Origin: Diphasiastrum complanatum | Lineage: Eukaryota > Streptophyta > Lycopodiopsida > Lycopodiales > Lycopodiaceae | Direction: 5' to 3' | Length of the DNA: 64,000 nt | Assembly (NCBI GenBank): GCA_029204225.1 | Contig: CM055111.1 | Coordinates: 19,246,642 to 19,310,641, forward strand | Part shown: piece by piece, positions 44,191-55,431 of the stretch | Position numbering within the stretch: the first letter of the stretch is position 1 | Layout of the letters: each line of letters opens with the position of its first letter | Translations under genes and position numbers: made by a program | Notes under the pieces: model-generated | What the model was told of the DNA's origin: nothing | The model's database searches: none | The model's input: the letters and a program-made list of their open reading frames with translations, nothing else

Positions 44191-44202
44191 GCTCTGATAC
44201 CA
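44191..44202 (-). promoter_or_regulatory. Primer-binding site of B1
   Basis: GCTCTGATACCA in the window direction is TGGTATCAGAGC in element direction, directly after the 5' LTR: a perfect match to the 3' end of initiator tRNA-Met. Confidence 0.9.
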
Positions 44203-44852
44203 TGTGAAAGATTTTATATCCTTAAGATCTAATCTACTTGAATGATCTTTGGTTAGAAAGAGAAATACACTACCAATTTCACCAATGTAGAAAAATCAGC
44301 ATCTACACACAATTTGAGATGCAAACACTAATAGAACTTGATCAAACTTGAATGAAATGATTATGTACTATTTCTGTCCGTACAAAACCAGCAAGCTACT
44401 GTATTTCACACGTGTGGATCCAAAAATAACAAATATAGATCATTCTACACATAGAATTGCAAGCAATCACCAAGATAGTGCACCAATGGATAGTAGAACC
44501 CAAGAGAACCATGTATAAGCATGAAATGAGATAGAGAAGAGAGAAGATGACTCTCTCTATGAGTTACATCCTTTTATAACAGGTCCAAATCCTATTTGTC
44601 CACTTGGCTTTCTCACCAAAATCCTAACCCTACCAATTTTGGGTCTAGATTCAATGTACCCAACTTATTCAAATTGAATCTACTCAAACTCGCATTCTAT
44701 CTTTCCCACACTTTCAAAAAGTGTTTATTCAAATGAAATTTGGACTAATGAACTTTGAAAAGTCAACCTCTAAGTCTAAAACAAGTTTTGGCCTCAATAT
44801 GCCAAATATGGAAGTATTGCAAAATGTGATGAAACTAGTTGAATCTTTCACA
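44203..44852 (-). repeat. 5' LTR of B1
   Basis: 650 bp, TGTGAAAG...CTTTCACA. On the minus strand a probable TATA box TATAAAAG lies at 44571-44578, before GGATGTAACTC as in family A. Leader sequence without a gene runs from 44190 down to the gag start at 43602. Confidence 0.92.
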
Positions 44853-44857
44853 AATAT

Positions 44858-44993
44858 CTCTTAGAGTTTGCATCTCATTTTGTATGTAGATGCTGATTTT
44901 TTTACATTGGAAGGATTGTTGGTTTGCTCCTTATTGTAACCAAAGATTTGGGACATGGATTGGATCTTGAATGATCTGAAATCCTTCACAGTG
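44858..44993 (+). repeat. 3' LTR of A1, second part
   Basis: CTCTTAGAGTTTGCATC to CCTTCACA continues the A1 LTR across the B1 insertion. It is followed by the TSD GTGTA at 44994-44998 and by D integrase sequence. Confidence 0.92.
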
Positions 44994-44998
44994 TACAG

Positions 44999-46880
44999 CT
45001 GTTGCTATTGCCTCATCCCAAAATTGACTTGGCAATTGAGCTTGTGCCATCATGCATCTGGCTCCTTCGACTAGCGTCATTTTTCTTCTCTCCGCAACAC
45101 CATTATATTCTGGTGTGTACGCAGGAGTGAACTGATGCTCGATCCCTTGTTCTTGGTAGAATCTTGAAAATTCTTCTCACGTCCATTGTCAGATCTGATA
45201 ATCTGAATCTTCTTTGAGGTGTGTCGCTCTACAAATGCCACAAACTTCTTGAAGGAATCAAACACTTCAGATTTATTCTTTAGGTAGTAGATCGTAGTCA
45301 TTTAGCTGTAGTCATCTATGAATTTTAGGAAATACCTCAATCCCGAGAGCATATCCATTTTCATCAGTCCAACAGACATCTGAGTGGACGAGCTCAAGAA
45401 CTTCCTCGGCTCTTCCTCCCTCATGTGTGAATGGATTCCGATGTTGTTTGCCTTTCTGACAGGCTTTGCAAAACTCAGTATCGGATCTTGATATCATTAG
45501 ACATATGACTATGTCCTTCTTACACATTTCATACAGGTTCCTCATGTTCAGATGATACATTCTTCTGTGCCAGAGCTGATTTTCATTCTCTGATAATTTA
45601 ATATGTTATCAGAGTTGCTGATTATCTTGGCTTAGTAGAGATTTCCTTCTCTGCATCCAACAGTCAGCAATTTGTTTGTATTTTTTTTTATCATGCGACA
45701 TGTATTGCCATCGAACAAAACTCGAATACCAAGATCTGCTATCTTGGAGACTGATAGCAAATTTTTTCTTAGTGAAGACACGTAGAGTGCTCCTGGCAGC
45801 TCTACTTGACCTGACAGTGTTCACAGTTGTAGAGTCCCGATGCCTTTGACATCATGTCTTCTCCCATCACCTAGAATCACTGCTCTATTATTTTCAAGTT
45901 CTCTGAAGTTGATCAAGATCTTCTTGTTCAGTGTAGCTCCTTGAAGCTTCATCAAGTATTGTGAAGGCTTCATCACCTCTATCTGCATCCTTGGATGACT
46001 CTACAACATTTGCTTGCAGTCTTGTTCTTTCTTATTGGGTTGAGTCTGCAATCGTATGCAGAGTGCCCCTTCTTCTTGCAATGCATGCAAGGTATTGCTG
46101 GATTGAACTAGCATTTGTTGGCTGTATGGCCTGGTTTGTGGCCGTGATCATAGGAAGAAGATTGTTGATTCTAGGATTTTGTCTTTTCGATCTGGGTTTG
46201 TTCTTGTTTTTCTTCCTTCCTTTGGTGAAGAGGGCCTTCTCTTGATCACTGCTTCCTTCTCCTTCGTCCCCCGCTAGTCTCTCATCAGCAACAAGACTGA
46301 TTGCTTTGTCAAATTTCATAATCTGCTAGACTTACTATGAGCATTCTCAACGGCTGATAGGACGTAGGAGATTTCATGAAGTACATCAGATGTTGTGGTG
46401 TTGGGACCTGGTGCTCCTGTCCTGATGCAACGAGTTGAGCGAAGATCGTTATGATATTCTCAACATGCTGGTCCAACTGGTTGTCATCACATGGTATGGA
46501 TTGTAGCTAATTGTGAAGATGCATCACTGAAGCTGTAGTCCTCACTTCGTACTTCTGTTTTAATCTTTCCCATGTTGCATGGCTGCTTTTGCAGTCTTCA
46601 ATCTGCATGAGTAGATCTTCGTTGATGGACAAAACAATGATCGCCATTGCAGGCTCATCCTTTCTGATCCATTCAGCTCTCCTCGGGTCTCCCTCTGGAG
46701 GCTGCACCTCTGAGAGTTCAATCACCGACCAGATGCCTTCGCCCTTTAGAAGTGTTTTGATTTTGAATTTTCATATCGTGTAATTTGCCCCATCAAGACT
46801 GATTGCCACTCTTGTCTGGATCGTTGTAGCCATAACGTGTTGTCTAGAAAATCGCTGCTTAGATATCAGTAGTGATAACC
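44999..46880 (-). pseudogene. D gag, protease region and integrase, upstream part
   Basis: From 46725 leftwards: gag block EWIRKDEPAMAIIVLSINED and ATWERLKQKYEVRTTASVMH; zinc knuckle CMHCKKKGHSAYDC (CX2CX4HX4C, near 46070); degraded protease region; RMYHLNMRNL and CKACQKGKQHRNPF (integrase HHCC); LVHSDVCWT (first catalytic Asp); IQIIRSDNGRE (second Asp); then a frameshifted stretch with VAERRK. It ends at the A1 insertion point. Many frames are broken. Confidence 0.8.
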
Positions 46881-46897
46881 TGTAGGCTATGATACCA

Positions 46898-47662
46898 TGT
46901 CGCGAATGGTTTCGATTTGTTGTCGCAAACGATTTTGTTTCTTTGAATTTTCTTTTGTGCGAAAGCTCACATGAACCTAGATAAGCGACTACACATCACA
47001 GAACAGATTTCATTCTAGCAATCATGACAACGAAAGACAAGGAGATGCATGAAATAGAGCAATCAAATTATCAGTTTGATTATTAGAGCGAGATCGTCAG
47101 TGTCTTGCTGGTTGGCGGCCTGATGCTCTGCTCTTTCGTTGTGTTCTGCTCATTGACAAACTTTCATGCACAACTATTTCATTTTTTGTCTTTTTCTTTT
47201 TTCCTCTACTCATGCACATTCTCTGTATCTTGCTCTGCTCTATTTTGATCCAAAAAAATAGTTTATATCTCCACTGTGTGGAGTTTACAAGATAGCTAAA
47301 CAGAGAATTACAAGAGTAATTAATGCTAATCAACTAATCTGTTACTCTCCGTTATTGCCTGTCATTTCACCTGGGCATGAAGTTTAAGACTCCAAGCCCA
47401 TTAAGCTGCCAGTTGGCAGCGTGAAAGATTTCTTTTCGTTTTCCGTCGCTTTGCGATTTTTGCGGTTCAGGAGGCATGTTTGTTTTTTGCGAATTGTTCG
47501 CGAATCATTCGACCTTCGAGTCAAGGTACGTTGACTTTTGTGAATTGTTTGACCTTCGCGAATCCTTTAACCTTCGAGTCAAGGCTCGTTGACTTTCGCG
47601 AATTGTTCATGTCGCCTCGCTTCGCGTCGTGGCAAAGTTGCAGGAGTTCACCATTTATGACA
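46898..47662 (-). repeat. 5' LTR of D
   Basis: The 765-bp LTR starts TGTCGCGAATGG and ends TTTATGACA in the window direction. Beside it, GCTATGATACCA (46886-46897) is the primer site in reverse, with one mismatch to initiator tRNA-Met. Confidence 0.9.
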
Positions 47663-47846
47663 ATATTGATGGCCAATTCTCCAATACATCTGTAGTAGAT
47701 CAAATCCTTGCATGAAATCTCAGTTAGTTTGGTGAATTCAGACTTTTTTGTAGATCTATGTGCTTGTTGTACTTTGTGTAGATTGAAATTTTTATTTTGA
47801 ACAAATTTGTTTCTTTTAGATTTGTTTAGCATAGTTTAGATTTGTA
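47663..47846 (+). repeat. Repeat Y, copy 2, right half
   Basis: Starting with the second TSD copy ATATT, the sequence GATGGCCAATTCTCC to CATAGTTTAGATTTGTA continues Y as in 13903-14075 inverted. It is cut by a CACTA terminus at 47847. Confidence 0.8.
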
Positions 47847-48400
47847 CACTACAAGAATTGTCATGATTTCTGACGTGAAATCACGTTTTATATTTTTTTT
47901 GAATAGACGCGGGTGTCAAAAGCCACGTCGCAATAGAGTCGTCAAAATCTGTTGCATTTATAATCTGTCGGAATCCGACGACAAGCCCAAAACTAACAAT
48001 CAACCGGTAAAAACATTTTTCGGAAAACATGCCATGTGGACGTCAGATTCCGACGTCCTGGCCACATGGACGTCGGACGTCCACATGGTAGGAAAAGAAA
48101 GACGTGAATTTTTTTTTTCTTCTACCACGTGGACATTGAATTCCCACATGGCCGGGCCGTCGGAATCTGACGTCCAAGTGGCAAGAAAAAAATCGTGGAA
48201 ATTTTTTTTTCTTGTTTTTTTTGTTTTGCCATGTGGACGTCGGATTTCAACAAAAAAACAATTTTTATTTTTTTGTTTTGCCACTTGGCCATCGAAATCT
48301 GACAAATTTTTTTTTCTTCAGAATCCGATGGATTGTAGATGGATTTCGACCCTGATAAAAAATAGAAAAAAACTAAAATTTCATGATACAAATTCTTACT
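47847..48400 (+). mobile_element. CACTA transposon terminus with subterminal repeats
   Basis: CACTACAAGAATTGTCATGA at 47847 is a classic CACTA terminal sequence. Within 500 bases there are about eight variants of GTCGGAATCCGACG, CACATGGACGTCGGA and CCACGTGGACATTG in both orientations, typical of subterminal transposase-binding repeats. No coding region or second terminus is found; the right edge is approximate. Confidence 0.75.
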
Positions 48401-48514
48401 TCAGTGTGGAGATTATGGCAAGAACTACGAATATACTATGTCTGGCATATAGTACTACATAGCAACTAACCTCTTACAATCATTTCAAACACGTAAAATG
48501 AATATTTAGATCAA

Positions 48515-49026
48515 CTATGATTCACAATATTAATCAAGAGCATGAGGGTGTACTTGAGTTATGTGGCTATGTGGATGCGGATTGGGGAGGTGACTATGAT
48601 GATCGTAGATTCACCACAGGGTATGTATTCCAGCTTTGTGGCAGTTGCTTTTCTTGGTCTAGTAAGAAGCAAAGTACAATTGCTCTATCCACCACATAAG
48701 CAGACTATAAGGCAATGTGTAGTGTAGCATAGGAAGCTATATGTTTGAGACAGATCTTGGAAGAAGTCGGCATAAAACAGAAAAATCCCACGACTATACA
48801 TAACAACAGTTAGAGTGGCATTCAGCTAGCAAAGAATCCAGTGTTCCATGTGAGAACCAAACACATTGAGATTCAGTATCACTTTATACATGAGAGACTA
48901 CTGAGTCATGAAATTCATGTTGTTCATTGTAGTAGGGAAGAACAACTAGCTGATATTTTCACTAAGCCACTTGTTAGAGAAAAGTTTGATAAGTTTAGAT
49001 CAAAGCTTTTTGTACTTAAAGTTTGT
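48515..49026 (+). pseudogene. Copia J RNase H fragment
   Basis: Blocks: LELCGYVDADWGGDYDDRR (acidic site), SCFSWSSKKQSTIALSTT, a TAA where a codon for E or A is usual, then VFHVRTKHIEIQYHFIHERL and EEQLADIFTKPLVREKFDKF to the stop at 49028. Upstream RT is absent. Confidence 0.8.
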
Positions 49027-49084
49027 TGACTTTAAAAGCTATGTATATGACTGTACAAAAACTAGACTCTACTTTAAGGGAGAG

Positions 49085-49353
49085 AGTTAGAACTAAAGTA
49101 GAATCATTGTGTTATCGTACTGTGGGTCCTATTAGTTAATAAGGATCAGTTGGCCTTGCCACGAGGTGAGACGACGGGATACGCGTCCCGTCAACGACAA
49201 CCTGGCCCATGCATGGGTTGCCTTAGTGAGGAAATATATGTATAGTGTAATTTCATTTTGTGAAATACAGTTGCTATGTGAGCTTGGTGTGGAGAGTGTT
49301 TTCTGTCTGTGTTACTGTGTAGCATGTTTTGTAATCTTGTTCGAAGCAAATTC
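49085..49353 (+). repeat. Copia J 3' LTR, truncated
   Basis: After the purine tract TTTAAGGGAGAGA the sequence reads GTTAGAAC, where TGTTAGAAC is expected, and ends near AAATTCTAA, an imperfect inverted match. It abuts a family C LTR remnant. Confidence 0.55.
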
Positions 49354-49612
49354 TAAGTCAAAGCCAACACTGTCACTTGATCTCTCATCAAATTACATTA
49401 ACACAAGTGTCACAATCCTATTTACAAGACTACCTAGCTCGACATTGCATCACAAATGACTTTTGGCTCAATAGTGGCATTACATGTGGATTTGGCCAAT
49501 TTGCCATCTATGCCAATTTTTGGCCCTATCACAAATCTGCACAAAGATGCTTGACATAGAAACTTAGGAAACCCCTAAATCTATGATTGATAACTTTTTA
49601 TGATTTTCACAA
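49354..49612 (-). mobile_element. C3: family C LTR remnant
   Basis: It is homologous to the C1 LTR (15839-16095), including ATGACTTTTGGCTCAATAGT and the inner end GATTTTCAC. It is followed directly by X2 sequence, as also happens at 54173. Confidence 0.75.
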
Positions 49613-49776
49613 GATGGGCATTAAAATTTCGGCTACTAGGTGAGAATCAATAAGAGGAAGTGAACTCTTTTCTCTATACGCCTAATATTACACGTTAATT
49701 GCAAAACACTAATCCCCTATTCTAAAATCGTGAATTGGCCTACTAGTACAGAGGTCGGGGAAACTCTTCGTACATT

Positions 49777-50046
49777 CTAAACCATAAACCCTAAATCCTA
49801 AGCCGTAAACCCTAAACTCTAAGCCCTAAACCCTGAACCCTAAGCTTTGAACTCTAAATCCATATCTCAGATCCTAAATTCTAAACCATAAACTCTAATC
49901 CCTAGATCATAAACTCTAAACGCTAAAACCTAAACCCTAAATCCTAAATCCCAAACCATGAACTCTAAATTTTAAATTCTAAATCCTAAACCCTAAATTC
50001 CAAGCCATAAATATTGAATTCTAAATTCTGAACTCCAAATCCTAAA
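49777..50046. repeat. Degenerate telomere-like tract in X2
   Basis: Units such as ACCCTAAA, TCCTAAG and ACTCTAAG occupy the same place as in X1 and X3. Confidence 0.8.
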
Positions 50047-50466
50047 TTTTGTTAGTCTTAATCCACCAGAACTTGATCCTATCTAGAGTCCACAAAGTTG
50101 CTCCAGGGATTATCAAATTTTCAGATGCCTTGAGCAATCAAACAGATAGCGAACAACAACTATATTGGAAGTGATTCGGGTATCTTAATTTCAAACTCAG
50201 AACAAATACATTGTTGGTATGCTATCGGATGCACAATGTGCAGAATTAACTATATTAAATTCATTTAAAGATCATCACAGACTCGGATAATTCAGGATTT
50301 GTTTATCAATTCACTACAACTTTCATCTACCAGACAAATAAAACAGTGACGATAAAGATCAATGTTGATACAACAGGTAGCAACAAAATGCCACAATCAG
50401 TGGCTGCGAATAGAATTGCAAAAGCTGAACTGCCTTTGTTGCATTAGCAGAAGATAAAGGAGCATA

Positions 50467-50510
<44 letters not shown>

Positions 50511-50602
50511 CTATGCTGGTATCTCAAAATGAAGACTCACATGCCTATATGAACATCCTTCACGTAGGAGGGAAAGAATTGAAGGGGCACTACTAGAAGC
50601 AG

Positions 50603-51070
50603 TTACAAGGTCTCATCGGTTGGCATCTTCACTCTCGAGACATTTACTCGAGTATTAAGTAAATGTCCTTCAAAATCGGCTAATTGAAGTGATCCATTGT
50701 TAAAAATTTCTCTGACTTTGTACAGTCCCATCCATCTGGTATGTAATTTCCCAGGAAACAACATGTGTCTGTTATCATACAAAAGCACGTAGTCCCCTCG
50801 TTTGATTTTTACTTTTTTAATAGATTGGTCAAAAATGTCATTTCTTTTATTCTGAACTCATTTAGTCTCAATTAATGAAAGACGACGATCCTCCTCCAGT
50901 TGCGTCAAAAATATCATTCGCATAGGGTCGGTCCACACTGGTTCCTCTATTTCCTCCCAATTTGAGCTACCATTTCTATTGCCCTCGTCTGGAGGTACAA
51001 TTTCAATTGGCTGATTGCTAAATATTTCTAGTATTGCCTCCTCACACTTAGTAGACTTCCCAAGACTCAC
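50603..51070 (-). pseudogene. Ty3/gypsy integrase C-terminal end (X2)
   Basis: On the minus strand DPMRMIFLTQLEEDRRLSLI is followed by a TGA, then KRGDYVLLYDNRHMLFPGKL, HTRWMGLYKVREIFNNGSLQ and RVNVSRVKMPTDETL. This matches the gypsy integrase C-terminal module (VLLYD.R....PGKL..RW.GPY.V...F..G...L). The stop makes it non-functional. The C-terminal tail MPTDETL is also visible in X3 as MPTGATL at about 55180. Confidence 0.8.
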
Positions 51071-52892
51071 CTGTCATTCACTCTCTTCCATCCTCTCTTC
51101 TCTACCCCTTTATGAACCAAGGGACCGGTGTGCTGTGAAAAACCCCAAGTCACCTGCCCATACTAGCCTGCTTGTCATGGAGGAGAACCACTGATGATGA
51201 TGACAAAGTTTGTTGTCCAACTTCCCAAGTGGCATTCCTAGAACTCTGATCCAGGGCCTACCACAGACTGTGGGCCTGACTGCGACTGCCTCCAATTCTG
51301 GAGGGTTTGTTCCTCTTTCATGGGCGTTGATTGAGGGCTCACTCCAGATCAAAACACGTCGTTGGCTTCTGCTTTGATTGTTCAATCAGTTTGGATATTG
51401 GGAGTTGTTATAATCTAGCGACGCTTGAGGCAATTGCCTTCCTATCCGTGATGGAGTAGAATGATGCTAACAGACTGCGTTGGTGGAGCGTGTAGATTAG
51501 CCTAAAAGGAGGCACCCAAAACCACTAATCTCAACACTGTCAACAGAGGTTAGGATTTGCAAAGGACAATATGGCTGCATTGGCTCTATAAAAACCTGCA
51601 TCATGCTGTCAGCACATATTCCTGTCTACAAATGAGCGAACCTCAGTCCTTCCAGACCGTAGAGCAGCGTAGATGCGACAAGCTCCTCTTGTCAAATAAC
51701 CCAGAGCTGAGAGGATGAACACAAATATTTTTGTGGGTCACTAGCTTACAATGAAGGAAGAACATGGCAACGAAACTAGAGAACGGGCTCAAACACCCGA
51801 ACAATATCACAAACATACACTGTAGCATGATCCGATCACTCGCGCCAGAACCAGATCATTAGCCTTCACGAACCGAATAGCTGGGAGTCATAATTGGCGA
51901 CTCCTTCTCTCAATTCTTGCCCATCATCAACGAAATCACAAAAAAGTTTCATACATGCAAAAAACCCTCTCTTCAACAACACCTCGCTCACACTTTAGCA
52001 ATGATCCATTTCTTTTGAATCACGTGAACCATCACCAATGGCTAAGAGCAACCGGTTCTATCACGACCATCAACAACTCCTCTCTTTTGTAACATGCAAA
52101 GCACAAGTTGTTTCTCCCATTTATAGGCATCCTTCAATCCTCCCCTTCAAAATGCCATCTTTTCATCCTTCAAGAAGAGACTTTGGTCAAGCCATGTAGT
52201 TTTAACTAACGTTCAGCAGACTGTGAAGTAAGACTTGAATTACCCTCAAATATGTTAAATGTCCTCTATTGTATTAAGCACTCGATCCTGATCATGATAA
52301 TTACCTCTAAATTGCAATAGCGCATCTATTTAAGAGAGTCTCAAATTATAAAACCCCTAATTAAGAAAAAAATTGGTGGTACTAATACGAAAAGCAAGAG
52401 TGACAATCTTAAGTGGTACATTTTGTCACAATTTTTTTAGTTGTATTTTGCACACATTTTTCAATTCAATCAATTTTAGGTATTAATGTTTTAGTCATCA
52501 TAATTAGTCATAAATAAGTTTAATATGTATAGTTTAGAAACAATTCAACAAATGTTTTTTTTAAAAGAATTCTTATACTGTTCAAATCACTTCAATTTTT
52601 CAATTGTTTCTACAAAAGTTAAACTTCCAAAGTTTGAAAATCTGAAAAAAAAAATCAATAATCTGTTCACATTTGAAAGTTTACAGTAGAGCCAAATTTG
52701 GAAATTATAGAAACTTTTTTAATTTTTTATTAATTTTCACAAATTTGGCAAACAATTTTCAACTTTTTGAAAAGATGAGTGTCTAGGTCATTTCTCATTT
52801 TTTTGGTCATTGTGTTCTAGGATATAAAAGGAACCTAATACGTTCTCGTTTTCAGAGCTAGTTTATATTATGTTTGTGTTCAATCTTTATTC

Positions 52893-53030
52893 ATCAATCA
52901 TAATGGAAGGTTGAACCTATGAGATGCGCTTGATTAACAAGTTCAACGGAAATGATTTCCATATGTGAAAAGTCAAGATGAGGATGATCTTGATCAAGAA
53001 GGAGCTATGGGGATACGTAAACGGTTCGAC
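52893..53030 (+). pseudogene. Copia gag N-terminal fragment
   Basis: LINKFNGNDFHM, a stop, then KVKMRMILIKKELWGYVNGS match the start of copia gag (L...NY..W...M...L....LW..V.G). Upstream, GATATAAAAGGAACC at about 52822 may be an LTR TATA box. The fragment is fused at about 53030 to an inverted TFIIS-like piece. Confidence 0.55.
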
Positions 53031-53127
53031 ACGCAGACGTGCACACTTTTTTGATTTGTTCACGGCCTCTCCTAGCATTGTGGCTTTCAAATCCTCCACG
53101 CCCAAATCCATGCTCTTCAGTTGCAAA
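53031..53127 (-). pseudogene. TFIIS-like domain scrap
   Basis: On the minus strand LQLKSMDLGVEDLKATMLGE and AVNKSKKCA match the core of the Z-family TFIIS N-terminal domain. It is only about 95 bases long and lies between a copia gag fragment and copia C2. Confidence 0.6.
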
Positions 53128-54173
53128 GTCTTGCATGAAAAATTGGACTATTTGCAAGTGCTTGGGCTAAGATATTATCACAATATAGAAATGGTAGCTC
53201 CTCCTCTTAAAATAAGTAGCAAGAGATATAAAAATCATTATTTTCGCCATCTTTGCCATGGGTGCAAAGGTCTCCTCATAATCAATTCCATGGATTTGAG
53301 CAAATCCCTTGGCACATAAGCTTGCCTTGTACTTGTTGATAGTGCCATCTTGATTATACTTGATTCGAAATACCCACTTGGATCCAATGATGTGCTTGTT
53401 GGATAGAGGATTCACAAGCTCCCAAGTGTTGTTGATGATCAAGGCTTCATACTCTTTCTTCATAGCATCATACCACTCCTTGGTATTGAGTGCCTCTTCA
53501 ACTTCCTTTGGCTCTTCATGAGAGATGAAATATGCAAATCAAGCTCCACTTGCTTGCCTTTGTTAGCATAATAAAGTCTCTTAGGTTCGGATCTCTCTCT
53601 AGATGTCCTTCTAGGTGTGTAAACTCGAGGAGACTCCTCCTCAAATCTCGACCCCAACAAGTCTTGATGGTCTTCAATAGGAATGATAGGTGATGGATCT
53701 TGAGGTGGCTTGATCTCGGCCCCTTCAAATGATGGATGTTGATCTTCATGGAATATAACATCTCTACTTTCAGTAACTCGAGAAGTAGAGAGCACAAAGA
53801 CTCTATAAGCCTTTTTGGTGGATGAATATCCAACCATGATCCCTTTGCTAGAGTATGGATCATCCTTCTTCCTTGTTTCCAAGGGAATATGAACAAAGCA
53901 AATAGTGCCAAATACTCTAAGGTGATCAACCTTAGGCTTCTTTTTGAATATGACCTCATATGGTGTCCTTCCTCCAAGATCAAGATGTGGGAGCCTATTG
54001 CAAAGATAATTTGCATTCTCCCCAAAAGTCCATAGGCAAAGATGCTTCAATCCTTATGGCTTCTGCACATTCACATAAGGATCTATTCTTCCTCTCGGCC
54101 AGTCCTTATTGAGATGGTGAATAAGCACATGAGAACTCCCTCTTTATACCTTCTTGCTCATAATAATCATGGA
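53128..54173 (-). pseudogene. Copia C2: integrase end, linker and partial RT
   Basis: From 54173 leftwards: a degraded integrase core, ANYLCNRLPHLDLGGRTPYE, HLRVFGTICFVHIPLETRKK, SRVTESRDVIFHEDQHPSFE, YTPRRTSRERSEPKRL, then NNTWELVNPLSNKHIIGSKW, YKASLCAKGFAQIHGIDYEE and TFAPMAKMAK. After SLATYFK at about 53205 it jumps to an RNase H scrap (DNILAQALANSPIFHA). As in C1, the RT palm is missing. Confidence 0.8.
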
Positions 54174-54349
54174 TTTTCACAAGATGGGCATTAAAATTTC
54201 GGCTACTAGGTGGGAATCAATAGGAGGAAGTGAACTCTTTTATCTATATGGCTAATATTAAATGTTAATTGCAAAACTCTAATCCCCTACCCTAAAATCG
54301 TGAATTGGACTACTAGTACAGAGGTCGAGAAGACTCTTCGTACATTCTA

Positions 54350-54540
54350 GACCTTAAACCCTAAATCCTAAGCCATAAACCATAAACTCTAAACCCTGGA
54401 TCATAAACTCTAAACGCTATAACCTAAACCCTAAATTCTAAATCCCAAACCATGAACTCTAAATTTTAAATTCTAAATCCTAAACCCTAAATCCCAAGCC
54501 ATAAAGTTTGAATCCTAAATTCTGAACTCTGAATCCAAAA
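54350..54540. repeat. Degenerate telomere-like tract in X3
   Basis: CCCTAAA variants at the same element position as in X1 and X2, shorter here. Confidence 0.8.
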
Positions 54541-54996
54541 TTGTTGGAAATAAACAGGATCCTATTCTGTTAGTCTTAATCCACCAAAACTTGATCCTAT
54601 CTAGAGTCCACAAAGTTGCTCCAAGGATTATCAAATTTTCAGACATCTTGAGCAATCAAACAGATAACGAACAATAACTATACTGCTAGTGATTTGATTA
54701 TCTTAATTTCAAACTCAAATCAGAACAGATACATTGCTGGTATGCTATCGAATGCACAATGTGCAAAATTAACCATACAGAATTCATTTAAAGATCATCA
54801 CGCACTTGAATAATTCAGGATTTATTTATCAATTCACTACAACTTTCATCTACCAGACAAATAAAACAGTGATGATAAAGATCAATGTTGATACAATAGG
54901 TAGCAACAAAATGCCACAATCAGTGGCTGCAAATAGAATTGAAAAAGTTGAACTGCCTTCGTTGCATTAGCAAAAGATAAAGGAGCATACACAGAA

Positions 54997-55000
<4 letters not shown>

Positions 55001-55054
<54 letters not shown>
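55001..55054. repeat. (CT)n microsatellite in X3
   Basis: An uninterrupted CT tract of about 54 bases, homologous in position to the long compound tract in X1. Confidence 0.9.
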
Positions 55055-55055
<1 letters not shown>

Positions 55056-55431
55056 CTATGATGGTATCTCAAAATGAAGACTCACATGCCTATATGAACA
55101 TCCCTCACGTAGGAGGGGAAGAATTGAAGGGGCACTACTAGAAGCAACTGCTAGAGGCAGTTACAAGGTCGCACCGGTTGGCATCTCCATCGGATTCACA
55201 CGCACCCTTAGGTACCTTAAATCTAGTGAGGGCCAACACCTGAAAATAGTCCCCAGAATGGTCCACTGACCAGATCAGGTCACATGACATCAGATGGGGT
55301 TCGTAGCTTCTTCAATTCGACTTTGAGGTGGGCATCTTCGTTCGTCAACTTTGACAGCTCATAAGAGCTATGGCATCACTTAAGCATTCCTCTTCCAAAC
55401 GTCTAGTAAGTCCCTCCATGGAGACAATTTG

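Larger units (their letters stand above)
38831..44852 (-). mobile_element. Complete copia B1 nested in the A1 LTR; RT replaced by cargo
   Basis: AATAT flanks the element (38826-38830 and 44853-44857). Both LTRs are 650 bp (38831-39480 and 44203-44852), and the total is 6022 bp. In element order: 5' LTR, primer site (44191-44202), gag-protease, integrase, a 1.07-kb non-retroviral block, RNase H, purine tract, 3' LTR. It is the last of the three nested insertions. The coding region is far better preserved than that of D. Confidence 0.95.
33651..44993 (+). mobile_element. Complete copia A1, non-autonomous, host of nested B1
   Basis: GTGTA flanks the element (33646-33650 and 44994-44998). The 5' LTR is 33651-34303; the 3' LTR is split into 38310-38830 and 44858-44993. 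The internal region (34304-38309) holds gag and protease but no integrase, RT or RNase H. Joining the flanks restores the integrase frame of D (EAIATAVH before and TALENKTPYEMW after), which confirms the borders. The LTRs differ at only a few sites. Confidence 0.93.
30958..47662 (-). mobile_element. Complete copia element D (host of nested A1 and B1)
   Basis: LTRs at 30958-31732 and 46898-47662 both read TGTC...GACA. ATATT flanks the whole (30953-30957 and 47663-47667). Without the nested insertion (33651-44993 plus one GTGTA) D is about 5.4 kb, a normal copia size. Element order is 5' LTR at the right, primer site, gag, protease, integrase, RT, RNase H, 3' LTR at the left. The coding region is full of stops and deletions. 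Copy 1 of Y supplies the empty site. Confidence 0.93.
49613..51070 (-). mobile_element. X2: Ty3/gypsy 3' region with polyprotein end
   Basis: From left to right: AAGATGGGCATTAAAATTTC, GTACAGAGGTCGGGG, a telomere-like tract (49777-50046), a CT tract (50473-50510), and on the minus strand the end of a gypsy polyprotein. X3 shows the same order. This defines X as a gypsy-type element whose 3' non-coding part or LTR carries the simple-sequence tracts. 51071-52890 shows no gene I can support; the 91-codon minus frame at 51110-51385 has no family match. Confidence 0.65.

Noticed and set aside
51110..51385. 91-codon minus-strand ORF
   Set aside because: There is no recognisable motif, no second copy in the window and no element context; likely chance.
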